The notes: generated from the letters alone by a model not told the origin. DNA of 64,000 nt from Anaeramoeba flamelloides (GCA_027625915.1 JANTQA010000044.1:124001-188000), one strand, 5' to 3'; counted from the first letter of the stretch, positions 50,301-60,960 are shown. A program made the numbers and translations.

Positions 50301-52762
50301 TTTAACTTTTCTTTACATAAATCACAATTTTTATTTTTATTTTTACTTGTTACATCAGATTACCTATTTAAACAATAGAGGTTTTGATGATAACATATAT
50401 TATCCTGATATTAACAATAAAATCGCAATAGTATTAAAAAAATCGCGATTAGTCCAACTTTATCGCACAAAATCATAAAATCGCGATAAAAAACATTATC
50501 GCGATATTCATATTATCGCGAAAAAATGAAAAATTATTTTTTTGAAATCATCTTAAAAAAAATCTCATGACTTTTACAAAGCCTTGATACTTTTAAAACA
50601 CTTTCCCTTTAATAATAACAGAAAGTGTTTGTAAGGGTTGTGAACTGTCTTCAAGTGTTTGAAAGTTTTGAAAGACCGAAAACTTTGATAAAGGGAATGA
50701 GTTTGGTTGTTGTAGAAAAAAATTTTATTCTTTTCAGTTTTGTTTTTTAACAAAATATAAAATCTCAAACAAATTTTATGATCAAACTAATAATTACCCA
50801 TTTCAACAATACACTTGAATATAAAATATGTGTGTTTTCTTAAAATGGAGTTGTTACCTTCACCATTTGTAAATAGCCAAAAAGAATAAAGAATAATTTT
50901 CATTCTTTTTGGTGATCTATCAAACAAAAACCCCTAAGCTCTAATTGTGTTTTCTGTCCCAAACAAAGATTCTCAAAGAATTTAAGAAGAAGAAGACAAG
51001 TATTGTATAAAAAATCTTAATAATTGGTGATCATCTGGCAAGGATGTTGTGAAATCTTTTGAAGAGTTATCCTTCCCCTTTTAGCTTGCTGAGAAAAAAT
51101 GAAAATATTGTAACCCAAGAGCACATTCTTTAAAGAACAGATAAAGGGTTGGTTGTTTTAGAAGGTCTTTTATTCAACTCAATTTACAACACCAGGATTA
51201 ACTGAAAAAATATTTATTTCTCTTTAGTTCTTATTGTTTTTGATCTTAAAGGATCGATAGGTTTGTCAACCAAATAAAATGAAAACACAATAAAACTCTT
51301 TGATCTGATCCTTGATTGGATCAAGTATCTTTTTTGTTGTTTTTTCAAAGAATAACTTTTTTTCACCAAATCTATTTTTTGATCAAATAAAATTTCTTTG
51401 TAAAAATATTTCTCAATTAGCCCAAAAACCCATCAACTATTATATCGCGATTACTTTTTAATCGCGATATTTTGGCATTTATTACGATTTTTTAATAATT
51501 ATCGCGATTTTATAGAATATCGAGATTTGTTATATTATCGAGATAATATTGAATATCGCGATTTTCTGATATATCGCGATTTTGATTGAAATTATCGCGA
51601 TTTTTGTAACTTTATCGGGAATTATAGCATGTTATCATCAAAACCTCTAATTAGTAAAATTTCGAAATGTTAGAATTGTTTTTGAAGCTTTCCAGTTTAA
51701 AATTTTCATTTATTAATTGGAAAATAACAGTAATACTTTAAGATATTCCAAAAAAGTTAATTTAAAAAATATGACAAAAAAAAATGGCCATTTTTTGCTT
51801 TTATACTGATAATAGGGCTTTAAGGTTCAAAATTCAAATTCTAGTAAAATAATTTGAGAAAAAAAAATTCCAATAAATGTGCTTTAATTTGAGATTTTTA
51901 TTGTGCCTGAAATTTGGTTGAAAGTTTGTGTAATAAAAGTGGAACTGACTTTAATAAAATTCACAGTTGATTAAATTTGAATGAGATTACAAAAATCTTT
52001 CTTTGAGAGTGTTTTTAGTTCTAATTCCACTGTTTTCACCTGAAAAACATAGCTTAATTTTTTCAAAAATCTTTGTATTCAGGAATTTTGAAAAAAAATG
52101 TTGAAAAAATATTTTCCTCTTAAAAATTCAAATCCTAAAGAAACACAAATGAGTAAAAAACACAGAATTCTATTTGTGATCAAATAATTTGAACAAAATT
52201 GTGTCTTTAATTTGTTACAAAACAGCACGATCAATAAATATTAATTTAAAAAACAAACTTGTGGATCAACTGTCATTTAAAAAAAAATTATGACAAAAAG
52301 TTTGAAAAAGTAGCTTGAAAAGAATTAAACGGAAAAAACTGCACACTTTTTCAAAAATTCTGTTTGAGTTCTCTTAAAAAAACACTATTATTGAAGTTTA
52401 CAATAAAAAGAAAAAAGAAATTTTGTCAAGAAAAGAAAAATTTACTCTTTTGGCGAGATTGTATGATCAAAATGGATTCTGACTCTACTAAAAGATCTCC
52501 CTCGTTGCAATCGTACTCGTTTTGTTTTAATGCCACTGCTTAACACTTTGTGGCATCTCCATTCTATTAGTGCCTCGCACACAGTTTCAACAGAATGTTC
52601 AGTGACACGGGTTAAGGAATCAATTACCGATGTAAGAAGTTTGTTATTATTTAAATCAAATTTTTCGACAGATTCTATTCCTGAAATTTGGTTGACATAC
52701 AAATTCGCAAGGCCAGTGAAATGTGAAAAAACCTTTTGTAATAAATTAAAGGACGTGTCCAT
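41385..52762 (-). CDS. Furry / MOR2 / Tao3-like cell-morphogenesis scaffold protein
   Basis: Two exons: 52762-52446 (ATG start) and 49581-41385, joined by a GTAAAT...ATAG intron in matching phase, giving about 2837 aa (human FRY is near 3000). Exon 1 matches the Furry N-terminus: LLQKVFSHFTGLANLYVNQI, then LLTSVIDSLTRVTEHSVETV with ALIEWR. Exon 2 opens with TIATEIVFLYTSLKIF, continuing that region. Later family-like blocks: YTLHQQQDIALHSFNALKRI, NQPDLRPIIIHEFSKFI, LNQLNQLLQIWHDDL; EQRRHLSNLLSYRRKDLSF; ILEYLIHWIQQFEYIHG; FLDGIWTALSIKSKNISGIV. The protein is mostly HEAT/ARM-like helices broken by acidic Asp, Ser/Asn/Thr and Lys/Glu low-complexity runs. Furry proteins scaffold NDR-family kinases with MOB in polarity and morphogenesis. 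Identification rests on remembered family patterns. The in-frame sequence of exon 2 runs 69 codons upstream of its first ATG (49373) with no start codon, which is why a second exon was sought. Confidence 0.75.
44044..44212 (-). repeat. Ser/Asn/Thr codon-rich tract in the Furry-like gene
   Basis: Encodes about 55 residues of nearly pure Ser, Asn, Thr and Asp (SNSNSNTNTNTTSTSNSKSS and following). Likely a disordered linker between helical-repeat blocks. Confidence 0.85.
49805..50080. mobile_element. Foldback element (AGTGCC family) in Furry-like intron
   Basis: Left GTGCCGTTAGGTTTTTTTTA with a repeated GCCGTTAGGTTTTCC; right CTAGGCACTCTCCGGCACTC then TAAGGCACTCACC. Interior ATTCAAAAGAATTGAGTAAA mirrored by CTATTCTTTTGAATCCTGG. 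The right flank (AATTTCTAAA.., then AGAAATTTTG) matches, in reverse, the left flank of the copy at 13746, so the element proper may extend to about 50107. Confidence 0.7.
50378..51647. mobile_element. TA-flanked element, family D, with TCGCGA arrays
   Basis: Terminal inverted repeats GAGGTTTTGATGATAACATA (left) and, read backwards, GAGGTTTTGATGATAACATG (right); TA at 50376-50377 and 51648-51649. Subterminal regions carry the palindrome TCGCGA at 50443, 50481, 50499, 50516 (left) and 51445, 51462, 51502, 51556, 51574, 51595 (right), mostly as ATCGCGAT, plus degenerate forms (ATCGAGAT, ATCGCAAT). The central 0.9 kb has no recognisable frame (longest 64 codons). Looks like a Tc1/mariner-type non-autonomous element with unusual protein-binding arrays. 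Confidence 0.75.
51810..51965. mobile_element. Family A MITE, diverged copy
   Basis: Carries CTAGTAAAATAATTTGAGAA, GTGCTTTAATTTGAGATTTT, TTGTGCCTGAAATTTGGTTG and the end AAGTGGAACTGAC. The left end is unclear. Confidence 0.55.
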
Positions 52763-53827
52763 CAATTTGATAGTTTCAGAATTAAAGATAAAAAATAAAA
52801 TTCAAAGATTGGAAAATAAAGAAGTCATTTTCCATTTAAAAATTAAATATGATTTTTGTTTGAGTTTAAACTAACTATACATGAGATTTATTTGTTTAAA
52901 TTAATTGTACTTTCCTTTTTATCAACAGTCAATTGCCAGAAAGTCATTTGAAAAAGGTTTTCCCCAGAATTTTTACCTTTGGTCTTAAAAAAAAAGATCA
53001 ACTCAAATTTATCTTGTATTTTTGAGATACTATTTTGTCACACTTTCTGAAGGTGTTTCTACCTTTTTGAAAATAATTTTGGAAAAGGTTGATGTCTTTT
53101 ATCACTTTCTAATATACTCCCAGTTTTTCCTTTGAGAAAATGAGAGATAAATCATAAAAAATTTTTACTTGAAATTATTTCAATTTTATTAGTGAGAATA
53201 ACAGGGTCTAATTAAGGTTTTTTATCAAAAAAATGTTATTTAAACATAAGTTAGTTTCTAAATTCAGGATTTTTGTTTTTTTAAAAAAAATAATTCTTAA
53301 AAATTCACATCTTAGAGTTTGGTTGAAAAACAAAGTAACCCAATAAAAAAAAACTACCACTCGGTTCTTTCTTTGTTTGTGGTTCAATTATTGAAGATTC
53401 AGAAACAACTAATATTTTCGCAATAAAAATAAAAAATAAATTCTAATCTTTCTCGATGATTTGATCTGAAGAATACTTCCAACAAAATACCCCCAATAGA
53501 GTAAGTTTACAGTCCAGAATTTGATGTATTTTAGAGACGAAACTTTTATTGTTACTGTAAAAATCAAATTTTCTAAATTAAAAGTTTTTTCCCAAAGTTC
53601 GTTAAGGAGGCTTGGCCTAATCTTTAAAAATACTAAATCTCATGTAATTGATGTCTGTATTATTTTTTTTTGCATTAAAAGTCATATTATCTTTGTACAT
53701 GAAATATTTCATTTTATATTTTTCTAATTTTCATCTTTCTTAATAAGGGCGCACACGAGAGGATCACGTAATTGTATCAAATCAATGATTGAGAAAATAA
53801 CAATTTTCATTTCTTTATTGGAAACTA

Positions 53828-54509
53828 CTGTAGTCAAAAAAAGTGTGGAAATACAATTTAATCCGTGTTTCAAAATAAAAAGCATGTTTTTTTGTTATAG
53901 AAGATCTATACATTAACTGAACAAAGAAACCAATATGCCAGTTCCTCTTATAAGGCACAAAGTGCTACAAAATTTAAGGCACAAAAAAAAATCTCAAATT
54001 AAGGTACCAAAATTCAGATTCTAGGATAATAATTTGCAAAAAAAACAAATTACAAATTTTGTATCTTAATTTGAGAATTTTTTGTGCCGAAAATTTTGTT
54101 GAAAGTTTATGCCTTTAAAGTGGAACTGGCAGTAATAAACCCTAAATAAATATGGTTTTGGTTTTTTAAAGTTCGATTATTTAAAAAGAAATTCTAAAAA
54201 TAGAGGATCGAATTAGAAAATTTATCTCAAAAAAAAGAGTAAATATTTTTCAGAAAATTCTTTAAATTATCAAAAAAAAAAATAAAATCTCAAAAAAATT
54301 AAGAATAGTCAAAAAAATTTGAATTCTATTCATTCCTAATTTAAATTTTACATAAAATATCATGGGATTTACCTTCAAAATTGATTTGAACTTAGGTATA
54401 CTATTGGGTAGTCCATTGTATGTTGTATTGTAATAACAGAAAGTTTAAACACGGATAATATTTTGAAACACTGATTATAGTATTTGTGCATATATTATTT
54501 TGATCACTG
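53828..54509. mobile_element. TA-flanked MITE, family B, with nested family A copy
   Basis: Ends CTGTAGTCAAAAAAAGTGTG (left) and, read backwards, CAGTGATCAAAATAATATAT (right), with TA at 53826-53827 and 54510-54511. Inner arms TAATCCGTGTTTCAAAATA and ATCAGTGTTTCAAAATATT are inverted. Without the nested copy the element is about 483 bp. No coding capacity. Confidence 0.8.
53936..54132. mobile_element. Family A MITE nested in family B
   Basis: 197 bp with ends TGCCAGTTCC and, read backwards, CTGCCAGTTCC. TA at 53934-53935 and 54133-54134. The family B copy at 4048 reads ACCAATAATAAACCC, exactly the sequence left here when the MITE and one TA are removed, so the insertion is precise. Confidence 0.85.
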
Positions 54510-55559
54510 TACCAATAAGAAAGCAGAGAAAAAAATCGATTTATTTTTCCATAAAAAATTTTAACTTGTACTTTGTTCTTTAAATGCTTTTGAGATCAAG
54601 GATGAATATTTAAAATTTTTTCCTTAAATCTAGTTTTAATTCAACCCTTTCATTTTGGTTAATGCTCTTCTGATCCATTGTTCAAATTTAAAATAAATTA
54701 TATCAACAAAAAAATGTCGTTTTTTTTGGAGTTTTTATTTTCTTTTCTTTTGTGAATACTCACTTACAGAAAAGTAATTAATCGAAGGGTACTACTGATT
54801 TTGGGTGAAAATGATTAATTTTAGTAAGTTGTTAGTTCAAAAGGTGCAAATAGATAACCTAAATTAAAAACCAGTTGAATAAATGTTATCTCCTTGATTT
54901 CTATGGGTGTGATTAGTTGATTTTGGGTAATAGAATAGAAAATACAAATAAAAACTCCACAAATACGACATTTTTTTGTTGATAAAATTTATTTTAATCT
55001 TTGAAAAATGGATCAGAAGAGCATTAACCAAAATGAAAGCGTGGAATTTGTGGAATATCTCAAGAATTCCTTTTTAACTTCCATCCTTAAAAGTACCAAA
55101 ATTACCTAAAGGCTCTTTTCAAGTACCTTGAATTTGCTCCATACTTCAGTGTTGACTTGAAACCAAAAAAAAAAAGATATTCTCAAATTACACTTCTTTT
55201 GATTAAAAAAATCCATTAAAAAAAAAAGGTTTTGAAAGAATTCTCAATTTCAAAAACTCAAATAACAATAAAAAAAAGTTTAAAAGGATTCCAAATTTGA
55301 CATAAATTTCAAACAAAAAAAAAAAAGTTTTAAAAAGTATTCTCAAAAGATTAAAATCCAAATTTAAAAATTCACTGCTCTTACTACCAAAAATTGAAAA
55401 AATCCAGATAAAAAAAAATTCAATGGTATATAATTGGGAAAAAATTTGATTCAAAAAAAAAATTTCAAAGTATTCTCAATTTTAAAAAAACAAATTTTCA
55501 AAAAAAAATCAATTCTTTACTTATTTTATATTTTTAAAGTGTATAAATTACTTCAATTT

Positions 55560-55890
55560 GAAATAATTTTTTATATTTCAGTACAAAATCAATTTAATTA
55601 AATTTAATCTAACTTGTTGTTATTTGTAATCCCTCAGTAATTTTACAGAATAAGGATTTTGTAAAATTTTTACTCTAAAAATAATTATTCAAGAAATGAA
55701 AAAAAAAAAAAAAAAAAAAACCTTGAGATCTCAAAAAAGTTCCAAGGAGTGACACTCCGAAACTAAAGCAGTTGCTTTCAAAATTGTAATCTATAAAAAT
55801 CCAAATTGGAAATTTGTTGTTTTTCTAGCACTTTTTCTTAAATATCTTTTAGTTTTCCATTGATGGTTTTTTGAGATTGTTAGTACAATA
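55560..55890. repeat. Repeat E copy 2
   Basis: Diverged relative of 35930-36470 in the same orientation. It includes GGATTTTGTAAAATTTTTAC, a poly-A run, GACACTCCGAAACTAAAGC and AATCCAAATTGGAAATTTG. Confidence 0.6.
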
Positions 55891-56159
55891 CAGAATGATT
55901 AGTGTATATTAAGTGTTATTGGATATGTATACAAAATCGAAAATTTGAGTTTTCCTTTCTAACAATAATTTTCCACCTTTATAACCACAGACCCTTACAA
56001 TAATACAATTATTTTGTTCAAATTTAAATTAAAAAAAAAATCAATACTAAAACAAGATTTTCAAAAATTACTATTATTATTATATTCTAGTAATCTTTAA
56101 CATATTTAAAAAGATAGGATTTTGAGTTTTAATCAAAATCTTAAATTTCATAAAAAGAC

Positions 56160-56770
56160 TCATGTATTTCCAAAAAAAAGAGGGTAAATTTATTTTAAAA
56201 TATCTTTATTAAACTTTAATTCTGTCTTAATAAAAACCTTTTAAATATACATAATTATTAAAAACCATTTATTGATTCTTAATAATAATTGAATTTGTTT
56301 GTTCAAAGTGATATTGCATAAATAAAAAATATAATAATTTTATGATCTGGATTTTATCTGATATAATTTTTTTGGTCTTTATAAATTGGTGAATTATTTA
56401 TTTTCTTTTTGATCGAAAAAACTTTTTTCATAACTTTTTTAAACTCAACAAAAATTCCAATAGAATAAAAAACTTATAAATATATTTTATTGTTTTAAAA
56501 ATCTTTTCTATCCTTATCATATTGCCACTTTTTTTATTGAAATTAGCTGTACCTTGTTTTGTACTTCAAAAGATTTGCGATTTTATATTCATTTTTTGGA
56601 AATATTTTTATAAACACGTTTTGAAATAAATACAATCAGTGTTGATTCATTTAGTATTACTATTTCACTTTATTTGGTATTGTCAGTTTACAAATAGATC
56701 CATTTACAAAGGGGATTTTTTATTAAATGTGAAAAAAAAAGCCCCAATTTTTTGAAAATACACTATTTTA
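56160..56770. repeat. Repeat F copy
   Basis: Third copy of the repeat also present at 15955-17235 and 20700-21300: ATGTATTTCCAAAAAAAAGA, TTATTTTCTTTTTGATCG, GTTGATTCATTTAGTATTAC. The most diverged of the three. Confidence 0.6.
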
Positions 56771-56955
56771 ATTCCATTTTTCTCAAACCTTTTAATGGTG
56801 ACTTTAATAGTAATAAAAATTCAAGATCTTCAATTGTATTTATAAAAAAGGAAAAATATCTTGTATCTTTTGCTTTCTTGGTTTAAAAACACAACTAATA
56901 AATTTGATTTTGATTTCAAAATAAGTCACCACATAAAATGTAGTCTTTCTTTCAA

Positions 56956-57058
56956 ATTTAAAAAAAAAAAAAAAGAGAGAGAGAATGAGAAAGAGAAAGA
57001 GAAAGAGAAAAAAAAAAGAGAAAGAGAAAGAAAAAGAGAAAGAGAAATAGAAGATGTT
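56956..57058. repeat. Purine-rich GA/GAAA tract
   Basis: About 100 bases of almost only A and G on the plus strand (AGAGAGAGAATGAGAAAGAG and on), starting after a poly-A run. It lies about 95 bp downstream of the mannosidase stop, so its transcript would carry a pyrimidine-rich 3' region. Mirror symmetry could allow triplex DNA. Confidence 0.8.
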
Positions 57059-57152
57059 TACAAAAAAAAATAACAATAAATAACAATAAAAAAGAATGAA
57101 AAAAAAAAAGAAAATGGAAAAGTTGCGAAATATAATTTATTGTTTAGTATTC

Positions 57153-59126
57153 CTAATCTTCAAATTCTTTTATTCTGAAAGGATGTGCTTCTGTGTTAAA
57201 AACCCATTTATTTAAAGGCACAACATTATCATCGGAAAATAATAAAAATAGATATTTCAAGGTTTCGCTAAAGAAAAATGAAGGAGTTTCGTCGTCGTTT
57301 CCAGTCTCCAAATTTGAAATATCTTTAACTGTGGCGAACCCATTTTTTATTCTTGCGTATCTTTGTATTGATCGAATGAGTTGGTACCCCCAGTTTCTGT
57401 AGTAGGGGTGATGAGTTATTCTCCAAAGGTAAAAAATGGATTCGATAGTTTCTGGCTGTGTATGCCATCTGCCGTGCACGTTATCTTTAGGCAGGGGTAT
57501 CGACAGGCGGAAAGGACCAAGTCCTGTTTTGGCTCTTGAATAGGATTCTGCACAGGTTCTCGTAATTTGGTTTCCGAATTGGAAATGCGATTTGCGTTTT
57601 GGGTCGATCGTGATTTGGCCATTTCTAAAATCGTGAGGATCTAAGGAGCTCATTGCAGAGAGGCCACCGATGAAGCAAGTTAAATGCTCCATTTTGGTAT
57701 CGAAATGGTTGCCATTCATGCTGCGCACCCTGACGTACCACAGCCCATCTCTTTCATGCAACAAAACGTTTTGGATCCCATTTAATGAATGGTCAAAGTG
57801 ATCGCGATACATTGATTGCGCTGGAGAGCCGTCAAGCAGCCAAACTTTTAAAAAATATTCATACGCGGAATCTGCAAAGGATTGGATGGAGTATTTGGAT
57901 TGGTGCGATGTCTCAATATTTCCGTCACCTTCGCAAGTGAAATGGGTGGCATACACACCATCTTCGTTTTGGATGTGCTTTAACTGTTTCATCGCCTGAT
58001 CGGCATAATGCCGATAGATCGGGTTGTTGGTTATTTCGGACAAACGAGCGAATTCTAAAGTGAAGGAATAGCTTTCTGCCAAGTTGGAAGAAAATCTGCT
58101 CCTCGATTGCGCGGGCAAATTCGCATTGCTCGTTTTGAGGTGGTTGTTATAAAAATACTGCTTTAACGAAATTCGCGAATGTGGGAATGGGCAGCTTTGC
58201 GACGTAAAGACATTCAGCATCGCTTGCCCGAGCTCATCGGCCTTGTCTTTGTATAATTCGTCTTGAGTTAAGTCAAAGATCGAGATCAGTCCGCCCAAGA
58301 CCCTGATCGTCAATTCAAAAAAGGATGTTGTAACAGCGTTTGAAAAGTCGAGCCCCGTTTTGATCCATTCTCTTGCTTCCTCATATTCCTTTTTCAAGCC
58401 TAAAATCCACATCGTGTCAATGGAGTCAATTATGGTTAGCCCCAGCCCCATCCAATCACTGCCTCGTTTCGACTTTGGATGCACGTCGTCCTTTCCCCAT
58501 GCGTATTTCTTATAGGCCTTCCATCCATGAAGAAACATTTCTCTGATTTCCTCAAGGCACTCTTCTTCTTTACAATAATCATAAGATGCAAGTGGAAGAT
58601 CGGGGACATTTAAACCTGGGTATTTGTGATCTTCAAAATGGAAATAATCGAATCGTTTTGCTTTTCCTACCCGTTCGTTTTTTTTTTCTTGTTCAAAGAT
58701 CTCCTCTTCTGTTTCAATTTTTGTAGTTTCTTCTTCTAATTCGGTTTCTGTTTCTGCTTCTGTTTCTCCTTTGGTTTGTTCGTGTTCGGTTTTAAATTCC
58801 GTTTCTGTTTCAAGTTCTGCTTCGTCTTTTGGTTCGTAAGTATGTAGCCCATTTTGTTTTTCTTTTTCTTTTTCCTTTTTCTTCACTGGATCAAATAGGT
58901 TCTTTTCAAATTTTGATAACTCATCAAAGTTTGGTAAATTATGTTGATCTGTTTCTGAATTTTGTTCTTTAGTGTTTGTAATTTTTAAAGTTTTACCATT
59001 TTTGTCATTTGAAAAATTAACAAAAATAACCAAACTACAGACTAAAAAAAGAAAAAGGGACAAGATTTTAAAACGCGTAGTTAAGTAAAATTTTTCGTTT
59101 TTTTTTGAGTGAAATCCTCTAATCAT
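57153..59126 (-). CDS. GH47 class I alpha-1,2-mannosidase, membrane-anchored
   Basis: Encodes 657 aa. GH47 enzymes trim alpha-1,2-linked mannose from N-glycans in the ER or Golgi with inversion and bound calcium. A signal anchor (KILSLFLFLVCSLVIFVNF, about 20-38) gives a type II topology; a charged Glu/Thr/Lys stem follows (40-155), then the (alpha/alpha)7 domain (160-655). Seen: GLGLTIIDSIDTMWILGL; FFELTIRVLGG with catalytic Glu about 271; FADSAYEYFLK with Asp about 419; PETIES with Glu about 559; the disulfide cysteines in HLTCFIGGL and TRTCAESY; and FNTEAHP with the calcium-binding Thr about 645. All expected active-site residues are present. It most resembles the ER mannosidase I/Golgi IA-type enzymes rather than EDEM, but I cannot decide which. 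It is intronless and markedly richer in G+C than the neighbours. The start at 59126 is the first ATG, preceded by an A-rich leader. Confidence 0.95.
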   Translation of the reverse strand: MIRGFHSKKNEKFYLTTRFKILSLFLFLVCSLVIFVNFSNDKNGKTLKITNTKEQNSETDQHNLPNFDELSKFEKNLFDPVKKKEKEKEKQNGLHTYEPKDEAELETETEFKTEHEQTKGETEAETETELEEETTKIETEEEIFEQEKKNERVGKAKRFDYFHFEDHKYPGLNVPDLPLASYDYCKEEECLEEIREMFLHGWKAYKKYAWGKDDVHPKSKRGSDWMGLGLTIIDSIDTMWILGLKKEYEEAREWIKTGLDFSNAVTTSFFELTIRVLGGLISIFDLTQDELYKDKADELGQAMLNVFTSQSCPFPHSRISLKQYFYNNHLKTSNANLPAQSRSRFSSNLAESYSFTLEFARLSEITNNPIYRHYADQAMKQLKHIQNEDGVYATHFTCEGDGNIETSHQSKYSIQSFADSAYEYFLKVWLLDGSPAQSMYRDHFDHSLNGIQNVLLHERDGLWYVRVRSMNGNHFDTKMEHLTCFIGGLSAMSSLDPHDFRNGQITIDPKRKSHFQFGNQITRTCAESYSRAKTGLGPFRLSIPLPKDNVHGRWHTQPETIESIFYLWRITHHPYYRNWGYQLIRSIQRYARIKNGFATVKDISNLETGNDDETPSFFFSETLKYLFLLFSDDNVVPLNKWVFNTEAHPFRIKEFED

Positions 59127-59689
59127 GGTTCTTGAGTGTTGATTGTTTTTTTTTTTTTCTTTTTTTTGTTAGAAGTTGGGTTTTTCTAAAACAAGTATTT
59201 ATCAAAACTTTGGAGAATTACAAAAAATGAAATTTCCTCATACTTTTTTGAAATGGATTCTATTTCTTGGTTATCTTCCATATATTTTTTTACAAAAGTT
59301 TTAACTAGTTTTACAAAATTATTTATTGCGCAAAAATTTGGGAATGATTGATTCTTGTTTCTCAAACCTCTTTTACAAGAACAGTTATTAAACCTACTTT
59401 TAGTACAACGCTGTCAATACTATTTCATTACTCAATAACAGTAAGATAATTGTCATCTAACTTTAAAGATCAGAGTGATAATAAAGCAAGACTTCAATTA
59501 TTCGATCTTATTGTGTTTGACTTGATTGTTCAAAATTTTGTTTTTTGCTTTCTCAAATTGAATAAAATATTACTGTAAACGAACCATGTGAAGAAAATTG
59601 ACAAAGTAAAAATACAATTTCGTTAAATTCTCAAACCTAATTATACCGAATAAAAGTGCAAAAATTCTCCTTTTCTTTTCATTTTTTTT

Positions 59690-60960
59690 GTTTTTACAGG
59701 GTTAGGTGCATTTTACCCTTTGTAAGAATTATAATTGAGAAAACCCTGACTGAAAAAAGATATTTTTAAGTGTCAGCAGGTATTGAAACCTTGGAGAAAT
59801 ATAACACCATTATCCACTTTCTCGATTTGTGAACCCAAAGAACAAAAATAAGTCTGTGTAGTATCTTTAAAATTTACATTTTTTGAACATTTTATTGATT
59901 AATTTTTTGGTTTTATAAAATTATCTTTTGGATCTAGGGATGTGTTTATACGGGATGAGTGAAATTAGGTAAAAGAATAAAACCCAAAAAACAGACCCGA
60001 AACTGTGTGTGTGTTTGAAACAACATTTTCTTTTCGAAGACCAAATAGGAAAGATCACCTTTCCTTATAAATTTGGTAAAATAGAAGAATTACAAAAAAA
60101 AAAAATCGATAAAAACCTATTTTGTGGATTTGATTTCTTAACCTTTTTAGCTTGTATCAATACAAACTATTTATAGACTTGAATTTCTTGCCCCATTACT
60201 CTTTAATTATTAATTTACAAAACATATTTTTACTCAAATTTGCTTTCAAGATTCTTTTTTCAAATAATTTAATCAAACAAAGCCAAAATTAAAATTACTA
60301 TTTCAAAAATTAAAATAAAGGAGTTGAATTCCCGGAATCAAAAAACAGTTAGAAAAGATTTAACCCAAAATAAAATCAAAAAAATGACGAAAAAATTTCA
60401 ATCAGGATTCAGAATTATTTTGTATTTTCATTTTAATCGAAAATAAATAATAATGATAAATTGCAATTTGTCCAATAAATCTTTATTTTTGAAGTAGAAA
60501 AATTAGTAAATATCCTCTTTTCCGAACTCAGTCAAGAATTAGATGACATAAATGAAAATAGGATTTTTAAATACATTTTGGAAATTCTTTCGAAATAAAA
60601 AGTTATTTGTTTATCAAAAATTTTCCCAACAAAATTATTTTCGATGAAGAATTAAAAATAAAACAAAATAACGAACAAGTAATTGTAACAAATTTTAAAG
60701 ATAAGATCAAGTAATAAATGATTTTTATTTATTTTTTTTTGGATCAATTTTTATTATTTTGATTTCAGTTTTTTTATTGGTATCTAAATATTTTTATACT
60801 AGGATATATTCCACTCTCGTATTTATCAACATATCAATGTAATTGGTGAAAGAAATGATTTGAAGAATTCAGTTTATCATAAATGATGGTACTCAAAATT
60901 CGAAAAAGGTACTTACCTCTGAAGGGAACAGATTCTTAAAAGTGAATGTCTTATATTAAA
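59690..60960. repeat. Dispersed repeat H, copy 2
   Basis: Pairs with 24340-25700 in the same orientation over about 1.2 kb, with the same order of landmarks, from the ACCTTTGTAAG-type start to GGTACTTACCTCTGAAGG. Identity by eye about 70-75 percent with many indels. Confidence 0.65.

Larger units (their letters stand above)
49582..52445 (-). other. 2.86 kb intron of the Furry-like gene, with mobile elements
   Basis: Donor GTAAATTT at 52445 and acceptor AATAG at 49582 (minus strand), phase 2. The phases join GA|C TTT AAT without a stop. It contains the AGTGCC foldback copy (49805-50080), the TCGCGA-rich element (50378-51647) and a family A MITE (about 51810-51965). Confidence 0.65.
52763..57152. 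other. Intergenic region with repeats
   Basis: 4.4 kb between the Furry-like start and the mannosidase 3' end. No gene seen. It contains a family B MITE with nested family A MITE (53828-54509), a repeat E copy (55560-55890), a repeat F copy (56160-56770) and a purine-rich tract (56956-57058). Confidence 0.6.

Noticed and set aside
50443-51600. TCGCGA arrays read as a CRISPR or origin iteron array
   Set aside because: Spacing is irregular, the arrays sit in inverted ends of a TA-flanked element, and the locus is a eukaryotic intron.
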